64,000 nucleotides of DNA, from assembly GCA_934573855.1 (NCBI GenBank), contig CAKTMF010000008.1, forward strand, positions 62,001 through 126,000, read 5' to 3'. This DNA comes from an uncultured Oscillospiraceae bacterium (GTDB lineage Bacteria > Bacillota > Clostridia > Oscillospirales > Oscillospiraceae). Numbering within the stretch: the stretch's first letter is position 1; each line of letters starts with the position of its first letter. The notes beneath the pieces are model-generated. The model was not told the origin of the DNA and did no database searches. It worked only from the letters and a program-made list of their open reading frames with translations. The position numbers and the translations under genes are program-made. Shown piece after piece: positions 1-8,706 of this stretch.

Positions 1-3000
1 ACGAGGACGCGGCCACCACGCCCGCGGGACTTGTCCCGGAGACGGGGATAAGCTTTGAGATAACGTCGGCGCAGCACGGAAAGACTCTCGCGCTCTCGGT
101 GGTGAACCGGCTCGAGACGGAGGACATCGTACTCTTAAAGCTCGATGCCGCGGGCAAGGGCCTATCCGGCGCGGTGTTCAGAGCCGTGTGCATAAGCTCC
201 ACCGCGTACTCCGACAGCGAGGTGCGCTACGCAGTCTCCGACGAAAACGGCGAGGTGCGCTTCAAGGGCCTTCCCGCCGGTATCTACGAGGTCAGCGAGT
301 ATGTCGCTCCCGCCGGCAAGAGACTGAATACCGAGGTATATATCCTCAGAGCGGGCGGCGCGGAGCTGCCGGAGGGCGTTGAGCTTTCCGAGCTGCCCGT
401 CGTGTGCGTGAACAAGGATATCACCCATAAGACCACCGTCAGAAAGGTCAGCGCCGACGGCACGCCCGTCACGGGCATGGTCTTTGACATCACCGATACG
501 GACGGGAACGTGATATATGCCGACGCCGCGGTCAACAGCGCGGACGGCGCGGAGCTTGAGCTGCCCGCCGGGGAATATTATCTTGTCGAAAAGAAGGCTC
601 CCGAGAATTATATAAAGCTCGAAGAGCCGCTGTACTTCACCGTCACCGAGGGCGGCAGGAACGAGATCGTCGTCAAAAACGAGCCGGTTCGCGGCAGCCT
701 CACCGTCATAAAGACGGACGGCGCGGGCAGCAGGCTCTCCGGGGCGGAATTTGCGGTGTACGATACCGCAGAATACTATGCCGACGCCGCCTCCGCAGTG
801 CCGCTGTACACCATGATCACCGACTCCACGGGTACGGCGAGCGTCGGGGACATCCCGTTCGGCAGCTACACCGCAGCCGAGACGAGAGCGCCCGCGGGCT
901 ATGAGCTTTGCACCGCCGCAAAGTCCTTCACGATAAGCGCGGAGAGCGGCAGCGCCGGCGTGGAGCTGACGTTTGTCAACGAAAAGAGCCGCTATGTATT
1001 CGAGCTTTTCAAGGCGGACATAAACGACGAAGAGCGGCTTCTTCCCGGCGCGGAATTTCTTGTGTACGGCGAGGGCTTCCACCGCTCCGTCGTGACCGGC
1101 GCGGACGGCGGGGCCGTCGTCGAGGTGCCGGCCCCCGGAAGATACAGCATTATCGAGACGAAAGCGCCCGAGGGCTATACGCTTGACCCCAACGTCCACC
1201 ATGTCGAGGTCGAGGAGCATACCCCGGAGGGCGCGGATATCGCCGTGCGCTTCGTCTCCCGCGACTATCCCACCGGGCTTCACCTCCTCAAGACCGACGA
1301 GAACGGCGATACGCTCTCCGGCGCGGAATTTGAGCTGTACAGCGCCGGCGGCACGGAGAGCCTTGTCTCCCTCGCAGCCGCGGAGGGCGGCTATGTATAC
1401 GCCCCCGGCGGCGACGTTACGCGCATAAGCGCGGGCGACGTGCTTATAAGCGGTCTCCCCTGCGGCAGATATGTGCTGCGCGAGGTCACGCCTCCGGCGG
1501 GCTATATGGCGCTCGGCGACATCCATTTTGAAATTAACGGCAGCGCCTACGATAAGCCCGCCACCGTCACCGTGCCGAACCTCCCGCACGAGCGGGGCGT
1601 CGCGGTCTGCAAGGAGAACACGGACGGCGTGCGCCTGCCCGGCGCGGAATTTACCCTATATGACGCGGAGGGTACGGCCATCGCGGCCAAGACCACCGGC
1701 GCGGGCGGCTATGTGCGCTTCACGGAGCTCAGAAGCGGCGCCTATATCATAAAGGAGACCGCCGCCCCGGCGGGCTATATTGCCGACGGACGTGAGTTCG
1801 GCTTCACCGTCGGCGACGACGGCACGGTGAGCGGCGCAGGCTTCGAGCCGTCGGGCGACGGTGAACAGCCGGTCTATGTGCTGACAGTCGTGAATGAGAG
1901 CGTGAAGCTCGGCTTCGAGATCGTGAAGCTCAGCTCGCTCAGCGGAAAGCGGCTCGACGGCGCGCAGTTCAGGCTTCTCGGCCGCGGCGTGAACAGAGTG
2001 TTCACCACCGTGGACGGCGCGGTATACGTCGACGGACTCGACATTGGGGAATACATGCTCTCGGAGATAAAGGCCCCGGACGGCTATGATATCTCCTTTG
2101 AGAGCGCCTTCGTACAGGTCACGCCCGACGGCGTGTACATCGACGGCGAAATGCTTACGGGCGAAAAGCCCCGGTACACCGTAAAGGACGACCCCGGCAG
2201 CTTCAGGCTATCGGTCGTAAAGCTTGATGAGACCACCTCCGCGCCCCTTGAGGGGGCCGCCTTCACCGTCACGAGCGAGGGTGGAGAGAAGTATTATCTC
2301 GTCACCGACGGCCACGGCATGACCGATACCGTCACGCTCCTTCCCGGGAAATATGCCGTCACCGAGACCGCCGCACCCAAGGGCTACAACGTGCCGCTCG
2401 CGGGCTGGGGCTTCACGGTGGAGGAGGGCAGCATGCGCGTCGTGAGCGCCGCCGGCGGGGCGGAACACAGCTTTGAAAACGGCGTGCTCACACTTACGAT
2501 CACCAACCGGCGCACCACCGGCAGCATACTCATATGCAAGAGCGACTCCGCCGACAGAGACCTCCCACTCGCGGGCGCGAAGTTCATGCTCCTTGACGGG
2601 AGCGGCGAAAACGTATGGTTCACCGTGAGAAACGGCGTCTATCAGGCCGCCGCGGCGTCGGACGAGGGTGCGGGCAACGTCGTCACCACCGACGCGATGG
2701 GCCGCGCGCTCATCGACGGCGTGCCGTTCGACAGCTATACCGTGCGCGAGGTGGAGGCTCCCACGGGCTACGCCGTCAGGACGCAGAGCGCCGGGATAAA
2801 GCTCACCGAGCAGGACGAGACGCTCACCGTGAACGTCGAAAACGACCGGCTCACCCGCCGAGTCACCGTCATAAAGGAGAGCGCCGGCGACAAGCCCGAG
2901 AGGCTTTTCGGCGCGGTGTTCACGCTCTATTCGGTCTCGGACGGCAGACCCGGCGCGGCGATAGCCGAGAGTACCACGCTCTATGACGGGGCGGCGTACT

Positions 3001-4817
3001 TCAACGTACCCTACGGCGATTATCTCATCGTCGAGACCAGGGCCCCGCAGGGCTACGAGCTGAGCCTCGACGAGCCGGTATTCTTCAGCTATAACGCGGA
3101 CACGCCCGAGGACGAGCCGTTCGTATTCACATTTACCAACGAAAAGACCCGCTACGCCGTGAGGGTACTCAAGACCGACGAGAGCTCCGGCGAGCCGCTT
3201 GCCGGCGCGGTGTTCGCGCTCACGGACAGCCGCGGATATATAAGGCTTGCCGAAACGGGCGGGGACGGCGCGGCGCTCTTTGACGACGTCGCCTATGACG
3301 ACTACACGCTCCGAGAACTCACCGCGCCCGAGGGCTATTACCTGAGCGGCGAGGTGATAGAGATCCCCGCGGGAGAGCTTGTCCACGGCAGGGAGATCAC
3401 CGTCGCCGTCAAGGATAAGCTCATCCTCGGCAGCGTGCGGCTGAGAAAGGTCGACCTTGACGACGAGACGAAGGTACTTGACGCGAGCTTCGAGGTAAGG
3501 GACGCTGACGGCAGGCTCCTTCTCTGGACGGAGACGGAGGACGGCTATGAGCTGGCCGACGCGGGCGAGGGCGTGATACGCGCGCTCGACGTTACCCTCT
3601 CCGGCATCCCGGCGGGCGACTACGTCATAAACGAGCTTACTGCGCCCGACGGCTATCTGAAGCTGGACGACGGCTACGGCTTTACCGTCGATGAGAAGAG
3701 CGCTCAGACGCCCATCGACATCACGGTCAGAAACCCCATACGGACCGTGGCCTTCGGCATCATAAAGCACGACAGCAAGGACAGGACAAAGCGCCTGAAG
3801 GATGCCGAGTTCACACTCTTCCGGGCGGATGACGGCAAAGAGGGCGAGGTGTTTGCCGCCGCCGTCACCGACGCAAACGGCAACGCAGTCTTTACCGGTC
3901 TGACCATGGGCGAATACATCCTGCGCGAGACCAAGGCTCCCTATGGCTATAAGCTCTGGGAAAAGACGCTCGGCGTGAGCGTTGACAAGGACGGCGGAGT
4001 GACCGTCGGGGGACGCGCCCTGCCGGACGTCGACTCCGTGTTCATGGCCGCGATAGCCAACGAGCGCCTGCTGCGTGACTTTACCGTCGTCAAGACGGAC
4101 CTTGACAGCAAAAAGCCGCTCTCCGGCGCGGTGTTCGAGCTGCGCGGACCGGACGGTACGCAGCGCCTCAGCTCTGACGAAAGCGGTCTCATAAAGCTCC
4201 GCCTCCCCTACGGCGAGTACGAGCTTGAGGAGATCGCCGCACCCGAGGGCTATGTGCTGAGCGGCGAAAAATATACGCTCACAGTGAGCGAAAACGGCGT
4301 AACCGTGAACGGCGCTGCCGCCGGGAGCACAAGGCTCTCCGTCACGAACGCCGCCGTAAAGTACCCATTTGCCATCCACAAGCAGGACGCGGCGCGCGCA
4401 ACGCCGCTCTCCGGCGCTGAGTTTACGGTCAAGGGCGAGTACACGGAGGGAAAGCTCGTCTGCGGCGCCGACGGCAACTCCGATACCGTCTATCTGCGCC
4501 CCGGCGAGTACGCCCTTTCCGAGACCAAGGCCCCCGCGGGCTATAAGCTGCCGCTGAGCGGCTGGACGCTCACGGTGGGCATTGACGGCAGCATGACCAT
4601 AGACGGCGAGGGCGCGGCGCTCTCGCAGTTCGGCAGCTGCTATGTCGCCGCCATCAAAAATACCGCTCCGGGCGGCTCATCCACGCTGACAAAGACGGGT
4701 GAGAGCGGCCGTGGGGGACTGCTCCTCGCGGGCAGCGCCCTTATGCTCGGCTCGTTCACCGGCCTCCTGCTCATCGCGGTTGGAGACGTGAAGCGCCGCC
4801 GTGCCGCCGGGCGATAA
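1..4817 (+). CDS. Giant CnaB (SpaA-type) repeat surface protein, 5' truncated by window
   Basis: The reading frame is open from base 3 with no start in view, so the N-terminus lies upstream of the window. What is visible is a chain of about 15 complete CnaB-type beta-sandwich repeats of roughly 85-120 residues plus a partial first one. Each has a Lys in a VxKxD-like first strand, a GAxF segment, a conserved ET/ExxAPxGY turn holding the catalytic Glu, and a closing xVxN strand, the pattern of domains that form intramolecular Lys-Asn isopeptide bonds. The C-terminus is a wall-sorting signal: an LTKTGE motif (LPxTG-like with Pro replaced by Thr), a hydrophobic helix and an RRR tail. By family this is a sortase-anchored stalk or adhesin. 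No sortase gene is in the window. The long ORFs on the opposite strand are GC-rich shadows. Confidence 0.9.
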   Translation, partial: EDAATTPAGLVPETGISFEITSAQHGKTLALSVVNRLETEDIVLLKLDAAGKGLSGAVFRAVCISSTAYSDSEVRYAVSDENGEVRFKGLPAGIYEVSEYVAPAGKRLNTEVYILRAGGAELPEGVELSELPVVCVNKDITHKTTVRKVSADGTPVTGMVFDITDTDGNVIYADAAVNSADGAELELPAGEYYLVEKKAPENYIKLEEPLYFTVTEGGRNEIVVKNEPVRGSLTVIKTDGAGSRLSGAEFAVYDTAEYYADAASAVPLYTMITDSTGTASVGDIPFGSYTAAETRAPAGYELCTAAKSFTISAESGSAGVELTFVNEKSRYVFELFKADINDEERLLPGAEFLVYGEGFHRSVVTGADGGAVVEVPAPGRYSIIETKAPEGYTLDPNVHHVEVEEHTPEGADIAVRFVSRDYPTGLHLLKTDENGDTLSGAEFELYSAGGTESLVSLAAAEGGYVYAPGGDVTRISAGDVLISGLPCGRYVLREVTPPAGYMALGDIHFEINGSAYDKPATVTVPNLPHERGVAVCKENTDGVRLPGAEFTLYDAEGTAIAAKTTGAGGYVRFTELRSGAYIIKETAAPAGYIADGREFGFTVGDDGTVSGAGFEPSGDGEQPVYVLTVVNESVKLGFEIVKLSSLSGKRLDGAQFRLLGRGVNRVFTTVDGAVYVDGLDIGEYMLSEIKAPDGYDISFESAFVQVTPDGVYIDGEMLTGEKPRYTVKDDPGSFRLSVVKLDETTSAPLEGAAFTVTSEGGEKYYLVTDGHGMTDTVTLLPGKYAVTETAAPKGYNVPLAGWGFTVEEGSMRVVSAAGGAEHSFENGVLTLTITNRRTTGSILICKSDSADRDLPLAGAKFMLLDGSGENVWFTVRNGVYQAAAASDEGAGNVVTTDAMGRALIDGVPFDSYTVREVEAPTGYAVRTQSAGIKLTEQDETLTVNVENDRLTRRVTVIKESAGDKPERLFGAVFTLYSVSDGRPGAAIAESTTLYDGAAYFNVPYGDYLIVETRAPQGYELSLDEPVFFSYNADTPEDEPFVFTFTNEKTRYAVRVLKTDESSGEPLAGAVFALTDSRGYIRLAETGGDGAALFDDVAYDDYTLRELTAPEGYYLSGEVIEIPAGELVHGREITVAVKDKLILGSVRLRKVDLDDETKVLDASFEVRDADGRLLLWTETEDGYELADAGEGVIRALDVTLSGIPAGDYVINELTAPDGYLKLDDGYGFTVDEKSAQTPIDITVRNPIRTVAFGIIKHDSKDRTKRLKDAEFTLFRADDGKEGEVFAAAVTDANGNAVFTGLTMGEYILRETKAPYGYKLWEKTLGVSVDKDGGVTVGGRALPDVDSVFMAAIANERLLRDFTVVKTDLDSKKPLSGAVFELRGPDGTQRLSSDESGLIKLRLPYGEYELEEIAAPEGYVLSGEKYTLTVSENGVTVNGAAAGSTRLSVTNAAVKYPFAIHKQDAARATPLSGAEFTVKGEYTEGKLVCGADGNSDTVYLRPGEYALSETKAPAGYKLPLSGWTLTVGIDGSMTIDGEGAALSQFGSCYVAAIKNTAPGGSSTLTKTGESGRGGLLLAGSALMLGSFTGLLLIAVGDVKRRRAAGR

Positions 4818-4831
4818 GCCGCACAACGATA

Positions 4832-4868
4832 AAAAAACGTCAGGACCCAAACGGTCCTGACGTTTTTT
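4832..4868. terminator. Bidirectional intrinsic terminator
   Basis: A perfect 16-bp stem (4832-4847 with 4853-4868) with a 5-nt loop has an A-run on the left and a T-run on the right, so it can stop both convergent transcripts (surface protein from the left, DUF1836 gene from the right). Confidence 0.9.
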
Positions 4869-4939
4869 ATCCATTTCGGCCGATCGTCAGCCGAAGCGTG
4901 TTTTTCCGCAAAAAGCCCCGCGAGAGACTGGGCGGACAT

Positions 4940-5551
4940 TTATTTTTCACCGCCCTGCGCGGCGCGCGCCGCGTCCTCGACGGCGTGCTTGTTGAGAAGA
5001 AGCAGCTTTTCCGCCAGCAGCTTCGCAAAGCCGCTCACCACGGCGGAGGTGAATACCAGCTCGTCGGCATTGTCCACACAGAACTCGGACTCCACCTCGT
5101 GGTCGAGTATGTCCGCGGCCCAGAGCTGCACCTGCTGCACGAAGTATTCCGCCGCGCGCTGGTGGCGATGGACATAGCCGTCGTATATCTCACGCACCTG
5201 CTCCTCGGGAATGCCGACGGGCATGATCGTACTCAGCGTGGAAATGCTGAGACTCTGCTTGAGCGAGCATATGACCACCAGATACGCGATATGCACGCGG
5301 TAATAGCGCTTTTTCACCGGCTCCGGCATGAGGTGGCGGCGCACATAGTTGTTGATCGTCGCCGCGGTGATGAACTGCTCCTCCTTCAGCTCCGGCGGGA
5401 GGTAGTCGAGATATTTGCTCAGCAGCGCGATCACCTGCTCCATGTAGAGGCCGAGATCGGGGATATCCTCCCACTTCGGCAGGCGGTATTCGTTGAGATA
5501 TTTTTCCCATCTGCGCAGCTTTGCCGCAACGATATCCTTGCTCAGCTCCAT
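4940..5551 (-). CDS. DUF1836 domain-containing protein
   Basis: This protein of about 203 residues matches the DUF1836 family by its central pattern LPxWxxIPDxxLYMxQVIxLL, followed by an INNYVRRHLMPxPVKKRYYRxHIAYLxxICxLK segment. In this family that region looks like a MerR-like winged-helix DNA-binding fold, so a regulatory role is plausible but not established. An upstream GTG would give six more residues, but GGAAAGGA lies about 8 nt before the ATG at 5551, which is therefore preferred. It is monocistronic, convergent with the surface protein and divergent from the DegV gene. Confidence 0.8.
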   Translation of the reverse strand: MELSKDIVAAKLRRWEKYLNEYRLPKWEDIPDLGLYMEQVIALLSKYLDYLPPELKEEQFITAATINNYVRRHLMPEPVKKRYYRVHIAYLVVICSLKQSLSISTLSTIMPVGIPEEQVREIYDGYVHRHQRAAEYFVQQVQLWAADILDHEVESEFCVDNADELVFTSAVVSGFAKLLAEKLLLLNKHAVEDAARAAQGGEK

Positions 5552-5625
5552 ATCATCAATCCTTTCCACATAACATTATAGCACAAGCTCGCCATGCGTG
5601 CAAGAAGATTTTGCATTTACGCAGC

Positions 5626-5654
5626 TTGACACAATCATTTATATCTGCTAATAT
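5626..5654 (+). promoter_or_regulatory. Sigma-A promoter for degV-family gene
   Basis: TTGACA at 5626-5631 and TAATAT at 5649-5654 are separated by 17 bp. A GGAGGG ribosome binding site follows at 5679-5684. Confidence 0.85.
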
Positions 5655-5691
5655 AATCATGCAGATTAGATGAGCATGGAGGGCATTACAA

Positions 5692-6567
5692 ATGTACCGT
5701 ATCGTAACTGACACATCGGCGAATCTGCCGCGTTCTTTTATTGAAGAAAATGACCTCGTCGTCGTGCCGTTCTCCTATCTGGTGAACGGGGTCGAGCATT
5801 TCGAGACCGAAGGCGGCTTTGACGGCGGGGAGTATTATGATATCCTGCGTTCGGGCCATGTGGTGACGACCTCGCAGATACCGCCGCAGCGCTTCGTGGA
5901 GGCGATGACTCCGATCCTTGAAAACGGCGACGACATCCTGTATGTCGGCATGTCCTCGGGCATAAGCGGCGCGTTCCAGTCCTCGGTCATAGCGGCCGGG
6001 GAGCTGAGGGAAAAATATCCCGGGCGGGAGATACGTCTTGTGGACACGCTCGCGGCCTCCCTCGGCGAGGGGATAGCCGTCATACGCGCCGTGAAGCTCC
6101 GCGAGCAGGGCGTGCCGCTCGGCGAGACGGCCGAGGCGCTTGAGGCCATGAAGGGCAAAATATGCCAGCTGCTGCTCGTGGACGACCTCATGTACCTGCG
6201 CCGTACCGGCCGCGTGGGCGGCGTCACGGCGGTGATAGGCTCCGTTCTGGGCGTAAAGCCGCTCCTCAAGGGCAACGAGGAAGGCAAGCTCGTCGTCTCC
6301 GCGAGGATACGCGGCAGAAAGCAGGCTATAAAGGAGATGGCGCGGCGCTACGAGGCGCTCGTGCGCGGCGCGGGAAGCTCCGTCGTCGGCATTGCCCACG
6401 CCGACTGCGAAAAGGACGCGGACGCTCTTGCCAAAATGATCAGCGAGACCGTCGATCCCCCGGAGATACTCAAGGTCTGCTACGAGCCGGTGACGGGCGC
6501 GCATACCGGGCCTGACGCGCTGGCGCTCTTCTTCCTCGGCGACGACAACGTGCGGTATATGTACTGA
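5692..6567 (+). CDS. DegV family fatty-acid-binding protein
   Basis: This is a full-length 291-residue DegV protein. It opens with the typical YRIVTDTSANLP strand-loop. It then has the TSQIPP segment, SSGISGAFQS, which contacts the fatty-acid carboxylate in the family, and the VDDLMYLRRTGRV and VLGVKPLL stretches. DegV/FakB proteins hold a fatty acid and present it to a FakA kinase; no fakA-like gene is in this window, so the partner must be elsewhere. It is transcribed alone from the promoter at 5626-5654 and starts 7 nt after GGAGGG. Confidence 0.92.
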   Translation: MYRIVTDTSANLPRSFIEENDLVVVPFSYLVNGVEHFETEGGFDGGEYYDILRSGHVVTTSQIPPQRFVEAMTPILENGDDILYVGMSSGISGAFQSSVIAAGELREKYPGREIRLVDTLAASLGEGIAVIRAVKLREQGVPLGETAEALEAMKGKICQLLLVDDLMYLRRTGRVGGVTAVIGSVLGVKPLLKGNEEGKLVVSARIRGRKQAIKEMARRYEALVRGAGSSVVGIAHADCEKDADALAKMISETVDPPEILKVCYEPVTGAHTGPDALALFFLGDDNVRYMY

Positions 6568-6586
6568 TACCCGGCAAAAGATATCC

Positions 6587-6613
6587 CGGCGGGCGGCCTT
6601 TTGCCGCCCGCCG
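6587..6613 (+). terminator. Hairpin after degV-family gene, weak terminator
   Basis: An 11-bp GC-rich stem (6587-6597 with 6603-6613) with a CTTTT loop is followed only by TCATTTC, so termination may be incomplete. Confidence 0.55.
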
Positions 6614-6687
6614 TCATTTCTACGAATTCTGACACGGCCGGTCCCGCCGCGGGAGCGGAAACAAAATGAGCAAAACGGAGGCAGAAA

Positions 6688-7305
6688 ATGAAAACAGCGC
6701 TTATAGTCATTGATATGCAGCGGGGCTTCATCGACCCGCGCTCCGCGCAGTGCATAAGCGGCGCGGCGGCTACCGTGCCGGACTGCGCCCGCGTGATACG
6801 CCACTGCCGCAATAACGGCATACCGGTCATCTTCGTGACGCGTCTGTACCGCGCGGACGGCAGCGACGTGGAGCATACCCGCTTCAAAAGCTGGCGCGAC
6901 GGCGGCAGAGCCATGTCGCCCGGCTGTGATGCGGGCATTTCCGCGGCGCTTCCCGAGGAGTTCGGCAGCGACGCGCGGGATTACCACATCGTAAAGCAGC
7001 GCTACTCCGCCTTTTTCGCCACGGAGCTTGACATGCTGCTGCGGCGTCTGCGCGTGGATACGGTCGTCCTTGCCGGGACCACTACGCCCAACTGCATCCG
7101 CACCACCTGCTACGACGCGATATCGCTCGACTATAATACCGTTGTGCTCAGCGACTGCACCTCCTCCGCGAGCGAGGAGATACAGCTCTCCAACCTGCGC
7201 GATATGGCGAATGTCGGCGCGCAGATACTCTCCGCCGGCGAGTTCATCTCCAGCTGCGAGATATCCGACTCCGCCGGCTGGGCAAAGGACAGCGTGGGAA
7301 AATAA
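6688..7305 (+). CDS. Isochorismatase-family cysteine hydrolase
   Basis: This 205-residue enzyme has the isochorismatase/nicotinamidase fold with the full catalytic triad visible: Asp9 in VIDMQRGFID, Lys103 in IVKQRYSAFF and Cys136 in AGTTTPNCIRTTCYDA. The family hydrolyses amide or vinyl-ether bonds (nicotinamide, N-carbamoylsarcosine, isochorismate). The sequence alone does not fix the substrate, although the TTPNC form is closer to the amidases. GGAGG sits 8 nt before the ATG. It is probably monocistronic, with a strong terminator immediately downstream. Confidence 0.85.
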   Translation: MKTALIVIDMQRGFIDPRSAQCISGAAATVPDCARVIRHCRNNGIPVIFVTRLYRADGSDVEHTRFKSWRDGGRAMSPGCDAGISAALPEEFGSDARDYHIVKQRYSAFFATELDMLLRRLRVDTVVLAGTTTPNCIRTTCYDAISLDYNTVVLSDCTSSASEEIQLSNLRDMANVGAQILSAGEFISSCEISDSAGWAKDSVGK

Positions 7306-7330
7306 AACGATACGGCTTGATATGAAACGA

Positions 7331-7361
7331 CCGCCCGGAGGCAGCGCCTCCGGGCGGTTTT
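7331..7361. terminator. Intrinsic terminator between convergent genes
   Basis: A 12-bp stem (7331-7342 with 7346-7357), a 3-nt loop and TTTTAT follow the hydrolase gene. The hairpin lies just before the stop of the convergent aminotransferase gene. Confidence 0.85.
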
Positions 7362-7373
7362 ATACTGTTTTGG

Positions 7374-8567
7374 TCAGTGGGTACGGTTGTATTCCTCTAT
7401 CGCCTTTGCGAGAACGTCCATGGCGCGTTCAAGATCCTCGCGCTTGAGGACATAGGCCATGCGCACCTCGTTCTTCCCCTTGCCGGGTGTGGCGTAGAAC
7501 GGCTCGCCGCAGGCGAACATCACGGTCTCGCCGTTGTCGCTGAATTCGTTGAGCAGCCAGTACTGGAACGTTTCCGCGTCGTCTATGGGCAGCGCCGCCA
7601 TCACATAGAACGCGCCCTTCGGCTCCTCGCAGACCACGCCCGGTATCTTTTTGAGCTTCGCCATCAGCGTGTCGCGGCGCAGACGGTATTCCTCGCGCAC
7701 GGCGGTGAAGTAGTCCGGGTCAAGGCCGTAGAGCGCGGCGGAGGCGAGCTGATCGACGGTGGAGGCGCACAGACGGCACTGGCACCACTTCATGATCTCG
7801 GCCATGAGACGCCTGTTCTTGGAGATAACGACGCCGATACGCGCGCCGCAGGCGGAAAAACGCTTGGACACGGAGTCGATGACCACGACGTTGTCCTCGT
7901 AGCCCTCGAACTGCAGCGCGCTCATGAGAGGCTGCCCGTCGTACACGAACTCGCGGTACACCTCGTCGCAGATGATGATGAGGTCATGCTCCTTCGCGAT
8001 GTCGAGCATGAGCTTCAGCTCCTCGCGCGTGAGTACGGTGCCGGTGGGGTTGCCGGGGTTGGTGATGAATATGGCGCGGGTGCGCTCGTTTATGCAGGCC
8101 TCGACGCGCTCACGCACGGCGTAGCGGTAGCCCTCCTCCGGGCAGGTGGTCAGCGGATGTATGACCGCCCCGGCGAGAGTGATGGACGTGTGGTAGTTGG
8201 GGTAGTAGGGTTCGGGGATGACGATCTCGTCCCCGTCGTCGAGGAGGGCGGCGATGGTCATCTGTATCGCCTCGCTGCCGCCGGTCGCGGTGAGAATATC
8301 GCCCGCGCCGAGGGAGACCCCGATACGCGCGTAGTACCTTCTGACGGCGTCAAGAAAATCCGGCACGCCCGCGGAGGGAGCATAGGCGACGACAGGCTCG
8401 GAGAAATCACGGAGCGCCTGGTAGAACGCGCCGGGAGTGCGGATGTCGGGCTGGCCGATGTTGAGATGGTATATTTTCATGCCGCGTTTTACCGCCTCGT
8501 CCGCGCAGTCGTTGAACTTGCGCATGGGGGAGAGCTCGCAGCGTTCCATCTTGGACGAAAACTTCAT
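7374..8567 (-). CDS. Class I/II PLP-dependent aminotransferase
   Basis: A fold-type I aminotransferase of about 397 residues. The sequence shows the NIGQPDI substrate-binding segment, the ATGGSEA phosphate loop, TNPGNPTG, Asp201 in IICDEVYREF (pyridine nitrogen) and Lys235 in DSVSKRFSACGAR (Schiff base). It groups with aspartate/aromatic aminotransferases of the AspC/AraT type; the amino acid used is not resolved. The frame extends to 8597, but GAGGTG lies 7 nt upstream of the ATG at 8567, so that start is chosen. It is divergent from addB. Confidence 0.88.
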   Translation of the reverse strand: MKFSSKMERCELSPMRKFNDCADEAVKRGMKIYHLNIGQPDIRTPGAFYQALRDFSEPVVAYAPSAGVPDFLDAVRRYYARIGVSLGAGDILTATGGSEAIQMTIAALLDDGDEIVIPEPYYPNYHTSITLAGAVIHPLTTCPEEGYRYAVRERVEACINERTRAIFITNPGNPTGTVLTREELKLMLDIAKEHDLIIICDEVYREFVYDGQPLMSALQFEGYEDNVVVIDSVSKRFSACGARIGVVISKNRRLMAEIMKWCQCRLCASTVDQLASAALYGLDPDYFTAVREEYRLRRDTLMAKLKKIPGVVCEEPKGAFYVMAALPIDDAETFQYWLLNEFSDNGETVMFACGEPFYATPGKGKNEVRMAYVLKREDLERAMDVLAKAIEEYNRTH

Positions 8568-8641
8568 AAAAAAACACCTCGCTTTATAACTCAACACTTA
8601 TACCACGTTTTTCGGCTTTAATCAAGTAAAACATTAAAAGC

Positions 8642-8670
8642 TTGCGCAAATAAGTGCGTTTTGATAAAAT
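8642..8670 (+). promoter_or_regulatory. Promoter of the addBA operon
   Basis: TTGCGC at 8642-8647 and TAAAAT at 8665-8670 are spaced by 17 bp, about 37 bp before the addB start. The GGAGGG ribosome binding site is at about 8694-8699. Confidence 0.7.
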
Positions 8671-8706
8671 GAGACCAATGAAAAACTGAGCGCGGAGGGC
8701 GCTGCT

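Noticed and set aside
162..4379. Two very long minus-strand open frames (475 and 723 codons) opposite the CnaB gene
   Set aside because: They are mirror frames of a GC-rich repetitive gene. Their products are Arg/His/Gly-rich without domains, and the plus frame has clear CnaB repeats.
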